A stretch of 43,452 bases of DNA from an uncultured Ellagibacter sp. Lineage in GTDB: Bacteria; Actinomycetota; Coriobacteriia; Coriobacteriales; Eggerthellaceae. The stretch spans positions 1-43,452 of the forward strand of contig NZ_CAKUAL010000013.1 of NCBI RefSeq assembly GCF_934636505.1, in the 5' to 3' direction. The notes under the pieces are model-generated. The model was not told where the DNA came from. It saw only the letters and a list, made by a program, of their open reading frames with translations, and did no database searches. Positions 23,627-31,970 of the stretch are shown here, in pieces; within the stretch, counting starts at the first letter, position 1; the number at the start of each line of letters is the position of its first letter. Position numbers and translations under genes: made by a program.

Positions 23627-24448
23627 CTAGCGAGCGCAATATGGCGTGAAGCCGAAGTGTTCCCGAAGCGCCGCTGAAACCGCAAAATCGTCCTCGAGCG
23701 GCGTCTTTACGCTCACACCGGACTCGCGCACATTCAGCACCCCGCGGCTGATGCTCTTGAAGCCGGAAGCCGTGCGGATATTCGCCATCACGGTGTCGCG
23801 GAACACGGTCCCAGGCTGCGAACAGGTAAAACTCAGCGCTGTAAAATCAATATCCTCGACAGTGGCAAGGCAGAACTCAAGCTCGGTCTGACGCCTCGAC
23901 GGGCCCTCGTCGCCGTATAAGTCGCGCTTCGCCTGCGAAATCCGATCGATAGCCCACCAGTGCTCGTCGATACGGCGCGGAATGTACACCTCGCCGCGAA
24001 TCGTCTGTTCGCGTTCGTCGCAGATGACAAGAGGCCCTGCAGGAAGCGGTCCGCCGAACCCGACGTCGACCGAAAGCAGCTCCCCATCGAGGGAAACAAG
24101 CGTACCCCGATGGTTGATCGGCATGCGTCCTTCCCTGCCGCGGACAGCTCGGCTGAGGCAGGGACGCACCTCGAAGCCCACCGAACGAAGCAGCAGCTCG
24201 AACATCTTGTTCAACTCGAAGCAAAATCCACCATGGCAATCGACGACAATCTTTTGATAGAGGTCACCCATCTCAAGGGAGGGCGTCTCCCCAAGCGCAA
24301 CCAAATCGGCGGTTTCAAACGGGACGCTGCACTGATGCGCATACACCAGGCCGTCGAGCGTCTCTCTCGTCACCGGGGCGTCGCCTTCCCATCCGATTCT
24401 CGTCAAGTACGCCGAAGTCATAACGTCGTTGAGCATCTCCATCGCCAT
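23627..24448 (-). CDS. nat: Arylamine N-acetyltransferase
   Basis: A 273-residue NAT, the usual length. The catalytic triad is visible as Cys76 in GGFCFELN, His113 in INHRGTL and Asp128 in VDVGFGG. NATs transfer acetyl from acetyl-CoA to arylamines and hydrazines in the cytoplasm. ATG 24448 has GGAGGAGG six bases upstream; the upstream in-frame start is weaker. The gene is alone on its strand between the tRNA and a divergent unknown gene. In gut bacteria NATs can modify aromatic drugs such as 5-aminosalicylate; that activity here is inference. Confidence 0.94.
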   Translation of the reverse strand: MAMEMLNDVMTSAYLTRIGWEGDAPVTRETLDGLVYAHQCSVPFETADLVALGETPSLEMGDLYQKIVVDCHGGFCFELNKMFELLLRSVGFEVRPCLSRAVRGREGRMPINHRGTLVSLDGELLSVDVGFGGPLPAGPLVICDEREQTIRGEVYIPRRIDEHWWAIDRISQAKRDLYGDEGPSRRQTELEFCLATVEDIDFTALSFTCSQPGTVFRDTVMANIRTASGFKSISRGVLNVRESGVSVKTPLEDDFAVSAALREHFGFTPYCAR

Positions 24449-24537
24449 AGAGGGCCTCCTCCGCAAATCGCCGCGTTTCCCATCGGTTCCATATTACTAG
24501 AGCAAGCCGCATATATCAGCTACACTCCAATTGAGTG

Positions 24538-24565
24538 TTGACTTGCCCTTGTTGCAGCGTATCTT
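24538..24565 (+). promoter_or_regulatory. Sigma-70-like promoter of the 24607 gene
   Basis: TTGACT (24538-24543) and TATCTT (24560-24565) separated by 16 bases, about 42 bases before the ATG. Confidence 0.5.
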
Positions 24566-24606
24566 GCATAGCAGGAACGCGTATTGCCGAGCCGAAGGGG
24601 GACGCC

Positions 24607-25065
24607 ATGGGATCCTACGAACGCGAACAGCAGATGATTGCCGACAAGACGGCCTCGCGAGGAGAAACCGCGCGACGGTATTTCGCGGAGCTCGATTCCC
24701 AGCTCAACGAGGAGACGTCGCATCTCTCCCATCGACCCGACTACTCGAAAACGCTCTTCGCTCCCGAAAACGACGACATCTACCGCGAGTTCTGTTCCTT
24801 CGTCGACCTTCCCGAGCCACGCCATTTCGACGATATCGAAGACCCGATCTCCGTCGATGGGCGCACTGCCGCCGACGTTTACTTCGCCATGAAATCGAAG
24901 AACGACCGCATCGTCGCCATCGACGGCGCGGCCGTCTATAACATGCTCGTGAAACTTCGCACGCAGCCCGAGATCGCCAACAAGGTGCTCAACTTCCGTC
25001 CCACCTGCTACCAGGGAGGATGCGGCTCAAAGGACGCTGGCTTCGACCTGGGGTATTACGACTAG
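24607..25065 (+). CDS. Conserved-looking hypothetical protein with Cys-containing C-terminus
   Basis: A 152-residue soluble protein. The ATG at 24607 follows AAGGGGGACGCC. The N-terminal half is charged and helical (YEREQQMIADKTASRGETARRY); the middle has an Asp/Glu-rich segment; the C-terminus carries RPTCYQGGCGSKD with two Cys in a CxxxxC spacing. No family is recognised. It may be single-gene, with the promoter above. What it does is unknown. Confidence 0.75.
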   Translation: MGSYEREQQMIADKTASRGETARRYFAELDSQLNEETSHLSHRPDYSKTLFAPENDDIYREFCSFVDLPEPRHFDDIEDPISVDGRTAADVYFAMKSKNDRIVAIDGAAVYNMLVKLRTQPEIANKVLNFRPTCYQGGCGSKDAGFDLGYYD

Positions 25066-25270
25066 GAAGGCACCCGAGCAAGCCGCACACCCGGTGGAAA
25101 ACAGGCTCACCTGCGAAGGGCGCGAGGTAGCTCACCCGCGCAAGGCTAGCTTTGCGCCGTTCCATAACAAAGCCGCGCGATTCGTCCCATAATTCCCGCA
25201 CCACCCAAACGAGCCCCCGCGCACCGCATACTGAAACGAAAGAACACGCCACCGTACCCGAGGAGTTCGC

Positions 25271-26350
25271 ATGCAAACCAGCAATGCGCTTTTGCTCGAT
25301 ATCGTGGGCGCCTCCCGAACCCGATTCGTCATTCCCCCTTATCAGCGGGCATATTCGTGGAAGCGCCGCCAATGCGAGGAGCTCTGGCTCGACATTTTCC
25401 GCGCCGCACGGTCCGCCTCACAGCACTTCGTGGGAACGCTTCTCTACGCCCCCGAGAAAAGCGACGAAAACGGCAACGCTCGCTTCTCCATCGTGGACGG
25501 CCAGCAGCGCACGACGACCATCTCGCTTATCCTGGTCGCGCTCGTTCGCCATCTGAGAAACACGGGCACCACCCTCGCTCATACCACGGCAGGCGAAATC
25601 GAGGCGCGCTACCTTTTACTCGACGGCGACTCGAACCTCCCTGGCAAGCTCGTGCTCTCCCGAGGGGACCGCACCTCCTACTTCGACGCGCTGCACGGGG
25701 CCGCTCCCGATGCGATCGCCTCGGAGTCCATCGCGCACAACCTCGCGTTCTTCAGCGAGAAAATGGCCGAGCCCGATTTCGACGCCGAAGCGCTCTGGCA
25801 GGGGCTCAACCTGCTTTCCGTCATCTTCGCCGAAGTCGAGAAAACGGAGAGCGCACAGCCGATCTTCGAGAGTTTGAACTCCAAAGGTGCACCTCTTACC
25901 ACCGCTGACCTGGTGCGAAACTATCTTCTGCTTGCCGAAACGCACACGCAGCAAACCTATCTCTACGACACGTATTGGAACATCATCGAGAGCCTGTTCG
26001 TGCCCGACCCTGGTTCTCTTCGGCTCGATAACGCGATCCAAGGATGGCTTTCGGTTAGGTTCCGAAAGGTTCGTGCGCACGGGCCCGGCGAGGTGTACAG
26101 CATCTTCAAGCGCTACGTCGAGGACGACTACACCGGCACGACCGAGGACCTTTTGCGAGAGCTGCGCAACTTCTGCTTCGTCTGGGCGGAAAACTACCGC
26201 TACCACGCGGTGAAGAAGTTCCGCACCATGGATTGGGCTGTTAACGGCGCACCCACATTGACCAGCGGGTTCACCCGCCAGAAAGCCCACAACGAAGCAT
26301 ATGCGCAACGCGTGCGCGCCGAGATGCGCAACACGGACGCGACGCTTTAG
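25271..26350 (+). CDS. DUF262 (GmrSD N-domain) protein, first of a tandem pair
   Basis: A 359-residue protein consisting mainly of a DUF262 domain: PPYQRAYSW (22-30), DGQQRTTT (76-83, the ParB/Srx-type nucleotide-binding motif) and FESLNSKGAPLTTADLVRN. In GmrSD-type IV restriction enzymes DUF262 binds and hydrolyses nucleotide and is joined to a DUF1524 HNH nuclease; no HNH domain follows here. GAGGAG precedes the ATG. The next gene is a paralogue 10 bases downstream. Function is likely regulatory or defensive; nuclease action is not expected from this protein alone. Confidence 0.85.
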   Translation: MQTSNALLLDIVGASRTRFVIPPYQRAYSWKRRQCEELWLDIFRAARSASQHFVGTLLYAPEKSDENGNARFSIVDGQQRTTTISLILVALVRHLRNTGTTLAHTTAGEIEARYLLLDGDSNLPGKLVLSRGDRTSYFDALHGAAPDAIASESIAHNLAFFSEKMAEPDFDAEALWQGLNLLSVIFAEVEKTESAQPIFESLNSKGAPLTTADLVRNYLLLAETHTQQTYLYDTYWNIIESLFVPDPGSLRLDNAIQGWLSVRFRKVRAHGPGEVYSIFKRYVEDDYTGTTEDLLRELRNFCFVWAENYRYHAVKKFRTMDWAVNGAPTLTSGFTRQKAHNEAYAQRVRAEMRNTDATL

Positions 26351-26360
26351 GAGAGATGGC

Positions 26361-27410
26361 ATGAAAACGACGCAGCGCACCTTCCTCGATTACCTCGGGG
26401 CACCGCACACGCACTTCATCATTCCCGTCTACCAGCGCGTCTACACCTGGAGCGACAAGCAATGCGCGACGCTCTGGCGCGACTGCGCGCATGCGGGCGA
26501 GACGCAAAGCGAGCACTTCATCGGGACGGTGCTCTATTCGCCCGACCCGGAGCTCACAAGCGCGCAGACCCAAGCAATCGACATCATCGACGGGCAGCAG
26601 CGCACGGCAACGATTTCGCTGCTCATCGCCGCGTTGGCCGACTATCTGGAAGAACAAGGGGCAACGCTTGAAGACGGCACCGACGCGTCGACGCTGCGCG
26701 CGCGGTTCCTTTTCGCAGACGAGCGCACCTCCGGGGAAGCCTCGCGCGAGGAGAAGTTGACCCTCTCGCGGCTCGACAGGGAAACCATGGCGGCGGTACT
26801 CGACCACACCGACCTGCCCGAGGAGGACGACCTGTCGAAAAACGTCGTCTCCAACTACCAGCGCTTCAAAAGCTATCTGCAAGCCGAATCCGATGCGGAA
26901 ACGATATGGCGAGGCCTCAAGCAGCTGACCATCATCGCCGCCGAGGTCGAGGAAAGCGATCATCCCCAAACGGTGTTCGAGAGCCTGAACTCGAAGGGAA
27001 TGCCGCTCACCACAGCGGACCTTGCGAGGAACCTCTTGTTCTCCGACGTCGAGTACGAGGAGCAGGAGCGGCTCTACGATCAGTATTGGAAGCCCATCGA
27101 GAACCTGTTCGCGGATGACGATGACGACGCCACGAGCATGAACGCCGCTTTACGCGGATGGCTCGCCGTGAAGGCACCGCACCTGCGCAGTAGGGCGAGC
27201 GATGATGTCTACGACGCGCTCAAGGCGTTCTTGCAAACCGAGAACCACTCAGATACCGAATCGTTGCTGCGTGGATTCAAGGGCTTTTGCGAAACGTTCC
27301 GCGCCCGCTCCCAGTCGAAGGGAGCGCGAACCGCCGATATGCACACGACCTGGGGAATCGGCGGAAGAACAAAGGGGCTGCCCGTCGATCGGAGCCTCTT
27401 CGGGGAATGA
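26361..27410 (+). CDS. DUF262 (GmrSD N-domain) protein, second of a tandem pair
   Basis: A 349-residue paralogue of the preceding gene with the same motifs at the same positions: PVYQRVYTW (22-30), DGQQRTAT (77-84) and FESLNSKGMPLTTADLARN. It also lacks a DUF1524 nuclease domain. AGGAGAG precedes ATG 26361, 10 bases after the first gene's stop, so the two are one operon. The middle region differs more than the ends (inserted acidic run DDDDDAT). The pair may form a heteromer; this is inference. Confidence 0.86.
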   Translation: MKTTQRTFLDYLGAPHTHFIIPVYQRVYTWSDKQCATLWRDCAHAGETQSEHFIGTVLYSPDPELTSAQTQAIDIIDGQQRTATISLLIAALADYLEEQGATLEDGTDASTLRARFLFADERTSGEASREEKLTLSRLDRETMAAVLDHTDLPEEDDLSKNVVSNYQRFKSYLQAESDAETIWRGLKQLTIIAAEVEESDHPQTVFESLNSKGMPLTTADLARNLLFSDVEYEEQERLYDQYWKPIENLFADDDDDATSMNAALRGWLAVKAPHLRSRASDDVYDALKAFLQTENHSDTESLLRGFKGFCETFRARSQSKGARTADMHTTWGIGGRTKGLPVDRSLFGE

Positions 27411-27418
27411 TCGTACCA

Positions 27419-27446
27419 GCTTGCGGGCAGCATCGTGTCCGCAAGC
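27419..27446. repeat. Inverted repeat between convergent genes
   Basis: GCTTGCGG-12 nt-CCGCAAGC, 8 bp perfect, 9 bases past the DUF262 stop; no T-tract follows on the plus strand, so termination is uncertain. Confidence 0.35.
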
Positions 27447-27494
27447 AAACGCCCCGGCTGATGCCGCGGGTCCCGCCGAGAACCCCCGCCCACG

Positions 27495-27776
27495 CTACGC
27501 CGGGTCGGCGGAGTTCAGCCTGATGGCGCACGCCTGGAGCTCGTCGACCAGCTCCATCGTGAGAGGTTCCGCAAGCTCTTCGCCCGCCTCCAGCTCGGCG
27601 TCGAGCGCAAAGCAGCGCCTTACGAACGCCTCGTTTTCGGCATCGAACATCTTAAGCTCGCGCGCGGCGCGAAAGCCGTCTTCCACATCGGTCGACTTCG
27701 CGATGCGCCACAACAGCAGCGTCACCAGTCGAACCGACCCGCGAAACCGCTTGTCAACAGGCACTTCAGCCATCAT
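27495..27776 (-). CDS. Small hypothetical protein downstream of the MoxR-methyltransferase gene
   Basis: A 93-residue soluble, helical, acidic protein (ARELKMFDAENEAFVRRC, DAELEAGEELAEPLTMELVDEL) with no recognised family. AAAAGGGGG precedes ATG 27776/27773; the second ATG has better spacing. It is 92 bases after the MoxR-methyltransferase stop with a strong hairpin between, so it may be separate. It converges with the DUF262 pair. Confidence 0.6.
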   Translation of the reverse strand: MMAEVPVDKRFRGSVRLVTLLLWRIAKSTDVEDGFRAARELKMFDAENEAFVRRCFALDAELEAGEELAEPLTMELVDELQACAIRLNSADPA

Positions 27777-27794
27777 TTCCCCCTTTTATGCGAA

Positions 27795-27831
27795 AGGCGC
27801 CTGCCGAGCCATCGCAGCCCGGCAGGCGCCT
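27795..27831 (-). terminator. Hairpin after the MoxR-methyltransferase gene
   Basis: AGGCGCCTGCCG (27795-27806) and CGGCAGGCGCCT (27820-27831) are perfectly complementary, with a 13-base loop, 38 bases past the stop. On the minus strand a short TTTCG follows. Confidence 0.65.
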
Positions 27832-27868
27832 CATTCCCCTTGCAAGGCACGACGCCTAGCCGCAAAGT

Positions 27869-30286
27869 TTAGCGCTTCTTGCGAACGTAGAGCGACACAG
27901 CCGTGAACTTCACGTTTTCGTCTCCTGCTACCTTCGGCACGGTATGCCCCGCCTTGTAACCGCGATCAGCCTCGACCTCGAAGGATTCCTCGACAGAGGG
28001 TGCCTCGAAGCCCGCAGCTTCAAGCCACGCGACGTTTTCCTGCTCGGTTCGCGCGGCCTGCACGCTGTTGCCGATAAAGCGAGCCTCGTCCACGACCGAG
28101 TCGGTGCGCGGCCGATCCGCGAAGATGGTCTCCAAAATCAGCAGCCCGCCCGGCTTCAGGACGCGGCCGAATTCGCGTATCGCCTGCTCCTGGTCGTAGA
28201 AGAGCGTGATCACGTTGTTCACGTAGACCGCATCGAAGACAGACGACCCAATGCCTGCGCCGATTAGGTCTTCGGGATAAGCGACGCGGAACTCCATGTT
28301 GTTGTGCGAAAGCCCGCTCTCGTGCCACGCGCGGGTTATGCCGTCTTTCGCCTCTTCGATATACGACGGACTCCAATCGATGCCCATCGCCTCGCCGTCG
28401 TTGCCGACCAGAGAGCTGAGCTTGTACACGCCGCGCCCGCGCCTGCAGCATATGTCGAGCACCTTCTTGCCCTTGAGCTCCTCGCGCGGAAGGAGCATCT
28501 TGCACACGCTCGCGAAACCGTACTCGAACTGCTTCCCGCCATAGTGCTTTGCAAGCGCACCCGCAGGAATCTCCGCCGGCGTGCCCTGCGAGCCCCGTGC
28601 GCTCGCGGAGGCCGCAGAGGAAGGGGCGGAAGTCGCCGCGCCGCCCGCAGGTGCTGAGGAAGTCGCCGCGCCGCGCGAGCCCACCGTCGCACCCGGCTCG
28701 CCCTTCGGCTTCGAACCGACACGCATCCCGACCGCGCCGGGCTCGCCCACCTCGCGCTCTTCTGCCAGCGAGGCGTCGATCTCGGCAAGCTTGCTCACCC
28801 GCTCGGTGAGCCCCATGCGGGCTGCGTCGACCTGAAGCTCCTGGTTGTGCTCGTAGTACTTCTCGTTCCCATAATGGGAGATGAAGCGCGTGGTCGGCTT
28901 GCGCGTGGTGAGCTCGGCCAGAAACACAAGCATCTCGCGGCTGCTGAGCGTCTCGTCGATGAAGTCGAACGCGTTGCCCATGCGCTCGTCAGCCGTGGCA
29001 ACCAAAGGAGAAATCTTCGAGACCTCGGCTTTGTACGCGCGTTCGATGGCATGGAACGCGACGTCGCCCTCGGTCGCCTTCTCGAGCATGCACTGCGCCG
29101 CAAAGCCCTTCAGCAAGTCGATGACCAGGCGTTCCTCGCGAACAAACTTCCGCGAGGCGGTGCCAGACTCGATCTTTCTTGCCAGTTTGCGCTCGCGCTC
29201 GGACACGCGGGGGGCAAGCGCCTCGTCAACGCTCGCACCCGCGAGGAACTCGGGCTTCGTCTCGCGCAGCAAGTCGCGAAGCGCCACAACGACGCCCTCC
29301 TGATCGAGCGCCTTCGAGCAGTCCGCCGACAACGTGTCGATCATCAGGCCCAGAAGCGCAATGCGCTCGTCGAAGGGCGCTGCCTTCGCGCGATCTTTGA
29401 TGGACGGCGTCGCAGTGCCGGAAAGAATCGACCCCACCTGATAGTCGGAGCGATACTTCTCGAACAGCGAGTAGTACACGGTGAACTGGTCGACAATGTC
29501 ATCGTCGCGCAAGAACTGCACGAACAAGTCGCGGTTCACCGGCTTGCCCATCTGCTCGTACAGCGAGATGACCTTCGCCAAATCTTCCCAACCTCGTGCC
29601 GTCACGAACGATTTGCCGCCGCCTGGCCGCGATTCGACCTTGTAGAAGCAGTCTTTTTTCGCCTCGAGAAACGTGGTCACGGCAGGGTGAAGACCCGCTT
29701 CGGAAGCGTAGGTCTTCCACGCGCCGTAGTCGGGCTCGACGTCGATTTCGCGCAAACGGTCGAGCGTTACGATGTCGAACTCGTGCACCGAGCGGTTGTA
29801 CTCGGGCGGGTTGCCCGCGCACACGATGACCCATCCTTCAGGCACCTTATGTTTACCGAACGTCTTGAACTGCAGGAACTGGAGCATCGAGGGGTACAGC
29901 GTCTCCGAAACGCAGTTGATCTCATCGAGGAACAGGATGCCCTCGCGCAACCGCGTGCGCTCCATGTAATCGTAAATTGCCGCGATGATCTCCGACATCG
30001 TGTACTCGGATGTATCGAATTCCTTCCCCTCGAATTCCCGATGCTCGATGCGGGGAAGGCCGAGCGCGCTTTGGCGCGTATGGTGCGTCATGGAGTACGA
30101 CACAATGCCGATGCCCAGCTCGCGAGCAACCTGCTCCATGATGGCAGTCTTACCGATTCCCGGCGCGCCCACCAAGAAAATCGGTCGCTGGTGCACGGAG
30201 GCAATCGAGAGCATCCCCGCGTCATCCCTCTTCAAGTACGCCTCAACAGTGTCTTTCACCTGCTGTTTCGCCGAGACGATATTCAT
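27869..30286 (-). CDS. MoxR AAA+ ATPase fused to ArsM-like methyltransferase
   Basis: An 805-residue two-part protein. Residues 1-~300 are a MoxR-type AAA+ ATPase: Walker A GAPGIGKT (40-47), Walker B ILFLDEIN (117-124), sensor-1 IVCAGNPPEYN (about 154-164). Helical extension and lid regions follow to ~520. A Gly/Ala/Ser-rich linker (about 540-590) leads to a methyltransferase domain whose motif I, VLDICCRRGRG (about 609), and following VYKLSSLVGNDG and GIDWSPSYIEEAK match the ArsM/AS3MT group, though CCRRG replaces the usual GCGxG. GAAAGGAC precedes ATG 30286. It follows the VWA gene by 27 bases. The fusion is the odd feature of the operon. Confidence 0.88.
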   Translation of the reverse strand: MNIVSAKQQVKDTVEAYLKRDDAGMLSIASVHQRPIFLVGAPGIGKTAIMEQVARELGIGIVSYSMTHHTRQSALGLPRIEHREFEGKEFDTSEYTMSEIIAAIYDYMERTRLREGILFLDEINCVSETLYPSMLQFLQFKTFGKHKVPEGWVIVCAGNPPEYNRSVHEFDIVTLDRLREIDVEPDYGAWKTYASEAGLHPAVTTFLEAKKDCFYKVESRPGGGKSFVTARGWEDLAKVISLYEQMGKPVNRDLFVQFLRDDDIVDQFTVYYSLFEKYRSDYQVGSILSGTATPSIKDRAKAAPFDERIALLGLMIDTLSADCSKALDQEGVVVALRDLLRETKPEFLAGASVDEALAPRVSERERKLARKIESGTASRKFVREERLVIDLLKGFAAQCMLEKATEGDVAFHAIERAYKAEVSKISPLVATADERMGNAFDFIDETLSSREMLVFLAELTTRKPTTRFISHYGNEKYYEHNQELQVDAARMGLTERVSKLAEIDASLAEEREVGEPGAVGMRVGSKPKGEPGATVGSRGAATSSAPAGGAATSAPSSAASASARGSQGTPAEIPAGALAKHYGGKQFEYGFASVCKMLLPREELKGKKVLDICCRRGRGVYKLSSLVGNDGEAMGIDWSPSYIEEAKDGITRAWHESGLSHNNMEFRVAYPEDLIGAGIGSSVFDAVYVNNVITLFYDQEQAIREFGRVLKPGGLLILETIFADRPRTDSVVDEARFIGNSVQAARTEQENVAWLEAAGFEAPSVEESFEVEADRGYKAGHTVPKVAGDENVKFTAVSLYVRKKR

Positions 30287-30313
30287 AGTGCCCGTCCTTT
30301 CACGCACCCGCGG

Positions 30314-31960
30314 TTAGCGGATGCCTTGGCTTTTGAACCGATTGATGCCCGCCTCGTCGATGACGACCTTCATCGCCCAGGGCGGCACTGGCGGAAGGTC
30401 GCGCCCCTCTTCGTCCATAAATACGAACGCCGTGTCGTAATCGGGCGGCTTTTCGGGAAAGCTCCCCAGGCCGTCCGTGAAATAGATGAGTCCCTTCATC
30501 TCGGGCAGCTCGCCGCGATCGCGCAGCGTCTCAACGTAGTCAAACACCGGGCGGAAGTCGGTCCCGCCGAACCCCCTGATGACGAAGTCCTCCATGAGTC
30601 TGTCGACCTTGCTGATATCGGTGATCCGCATATCGGACTGCACGCGCGCGTCGCACTGCACGATATGCACGTTGACATCGGTGGTATAGGTTTCCGACTC
30701 CTTTAAGATGTCGAACGTGTGCTCGATGAAACGGCGCACCAAATCGCCCCGCACCGATCCCGACGTATCGATAGCAATGACGAACTCGCGCACCCGATCG
30801 GTCTCCTTGTACTCGAGCGGCTCGACAAGGGGCATGTTCCCGTAGAGCTCCATGCCGTAGGTGTAGTAGATGTAGTCGAATTCGTCCTGGTTAAGCAGCA
30901 TTTCCTCGTTCATCGTCATGAACTTGCGCAGAAACTCCGTGTAGTCGTACACCTTGCGGTTCGCCACTGCCAGATGCTGCATCAGGCTGTCCGATTCGCG
31001 GCCCCACTCCTTCGAGAATGTCTCGAGGTTCATCTCGATTTCTTTCGAGATTTCCTCCCATTCCCGCTCGGCCTCGTCGTCCTCGGAATGCTCGCGCTCC
31101 TCATCCTCGCTGGTCAGCGGAACGGGCTCGGCGTTTTCACCTTCCCCATCCTCGGCATCGTCGGTATCGTCCGCCGCATCTTCGGCCTGCTCGGTTTGCG
31201 AATCGTCCCTTGTATCGTCTGTGTCGGTTGGCTCGTCGGCACCGCCCGCAGACTCAAGCTCCATGTCGTCGGACTCGGGCGCCTCGCCGGATTCGCGCTC
31301 GCTCACCTCTTCCGGCTTCTGAGCTTCACGGCGCTCGGCAGGCGCATCCTCGTCGGCGTTCGACGGCCATGCCGAATGATCGTCCCTCTCGAACAGGGCA
31401 ACCCAATCGTTGAGCGTCGAGCGGCCCATCCCGAGGTACTGCTGCCCGGAAGGCGTGAGAACCATGCCCTTCACCAGCGCATATACCTTATTGGGAAGAA
31501 GGCTTCCCGTCAGCATCTTTATCCTGTCGAGCGCTTCGGTCCGCTCGGCGTCCTGCGGGGAGGAAAATCGCCCCGCGCACATATCGAACGCCACGCTTTC
31601 AGCGATAATGTCGCACGTCAGGTTCCAAGCCTGGCGGTTTCGGTGGTCCTTGTCGAACGGATGGCGGAAGATGCAGTGCATCACCATATGCAGATAGTCG
31701 CGGATGAGTTCGTCGAAGTCCTCCTCGAACCGCGCGATCACGCGCGGCGGGTCGAACGCCACACGGCGCGCATCCGTGGTCAGCGGATACCGCGCCCCCG
31801 CTCGAATCGGCAAGTTCTCCATGCGCCAAAGGGCCATGTCCAGGAAGCGGAACTTCAGCATGAGCTGAACGCGACATTCGTCGAGAATGTCCCGGGCGAG
31901 CTCGTCTTCACGCGCGCGTCGCGCAAGCTTCGCGTCAGCTATCGTCTCATGCTCCGACAT
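30314..31960 (-). CDS. DUF2201-type VWA protein (MoxR partner)
   Basis: A 548-residue cytoplasmic protein. The N-terminal ~190 residues resemble the DUF2201 metallopeptidase-like domain; at 91-100 HMVMHCIFRH stands where relatives have a zincin-type HExxH...H, so the catalytic Glu is Met here. A very acidic linker (about 200-300) follows. The C-terminal VWA-like domain has MIDAS residues DTSGS (398-402), GGTD (about 465-468) and TDG. MoxR ATPases typically act on an adjacent VWA protein. The ATG at 31960 follows a G-rich ribosome site, 10 bases after the LRR stop. Confidence 0.87.
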   Translation of the reverse strand: MSEHETIADAKLARRAREDELARDILDECRVQLMLKFRFLDMALWRMENLPIRAGARYPLTTDARRVAFDPPRVIARFEEDFDELIRDYLHMVMHCIFRHPFDKDHRNRQAWNLTCDIIAESVAFDMCAGRFSSPQDAERTEALDRIKMLTGSLLPNKVYALVKGMVLTPSGQQYLGMGRSTLNDWVALFERDDHSAWPSNADEDAPAERREAQKPEEVSERESGEAPESDDMELESAGGADEPTDTDDTRDDSQTEQAEDAADDTDDAEDGEGENAEPVPLTSEDEEREHSEDDEAEREWEEISKEIEMNLETFSKEWGRESDSLMQHLAVANRKVYDYTEFLRKFMTMNEEMLLNQDEFDYIYYTYGMELYGNMPLVEPLEYKETDRVREFVIAIDTSGSVRGDLVRRFIEHTFDILKESETYTTDVNVHIVQCDARVQSDMRITDISKVDRLMEDFVIRGFGGTDFRPVFDYVETLRDRGELPEMKGLIYFTDGLGSFPEKPPDYDTAFVFMDEEGRDLPPVPPWAMKVVIDEAGINRFKSQGIR

Positions 31961-31970
31961 GTCGCCCCCC

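Noticed and set aside
23286..23639. Open frames across tRNA-Val on both strands
   Set aside because: They read through the tRNA and its terminator; tRNA translations commonly produce such spurious frames.
25271..27410. A complete GmrSD restriction enzyme split in two
   Set aside because: Both genes carry the same N-terminal DUF262 motifs; neither supplies a DUF1524 HNH domain, so they are paralogues and not two halves.
28847..30706. Long plus-strand open frame opposite the MoxR and VWA genes
   Set aside because: Antisense reading of two clearly real genes; no motif or start signal.
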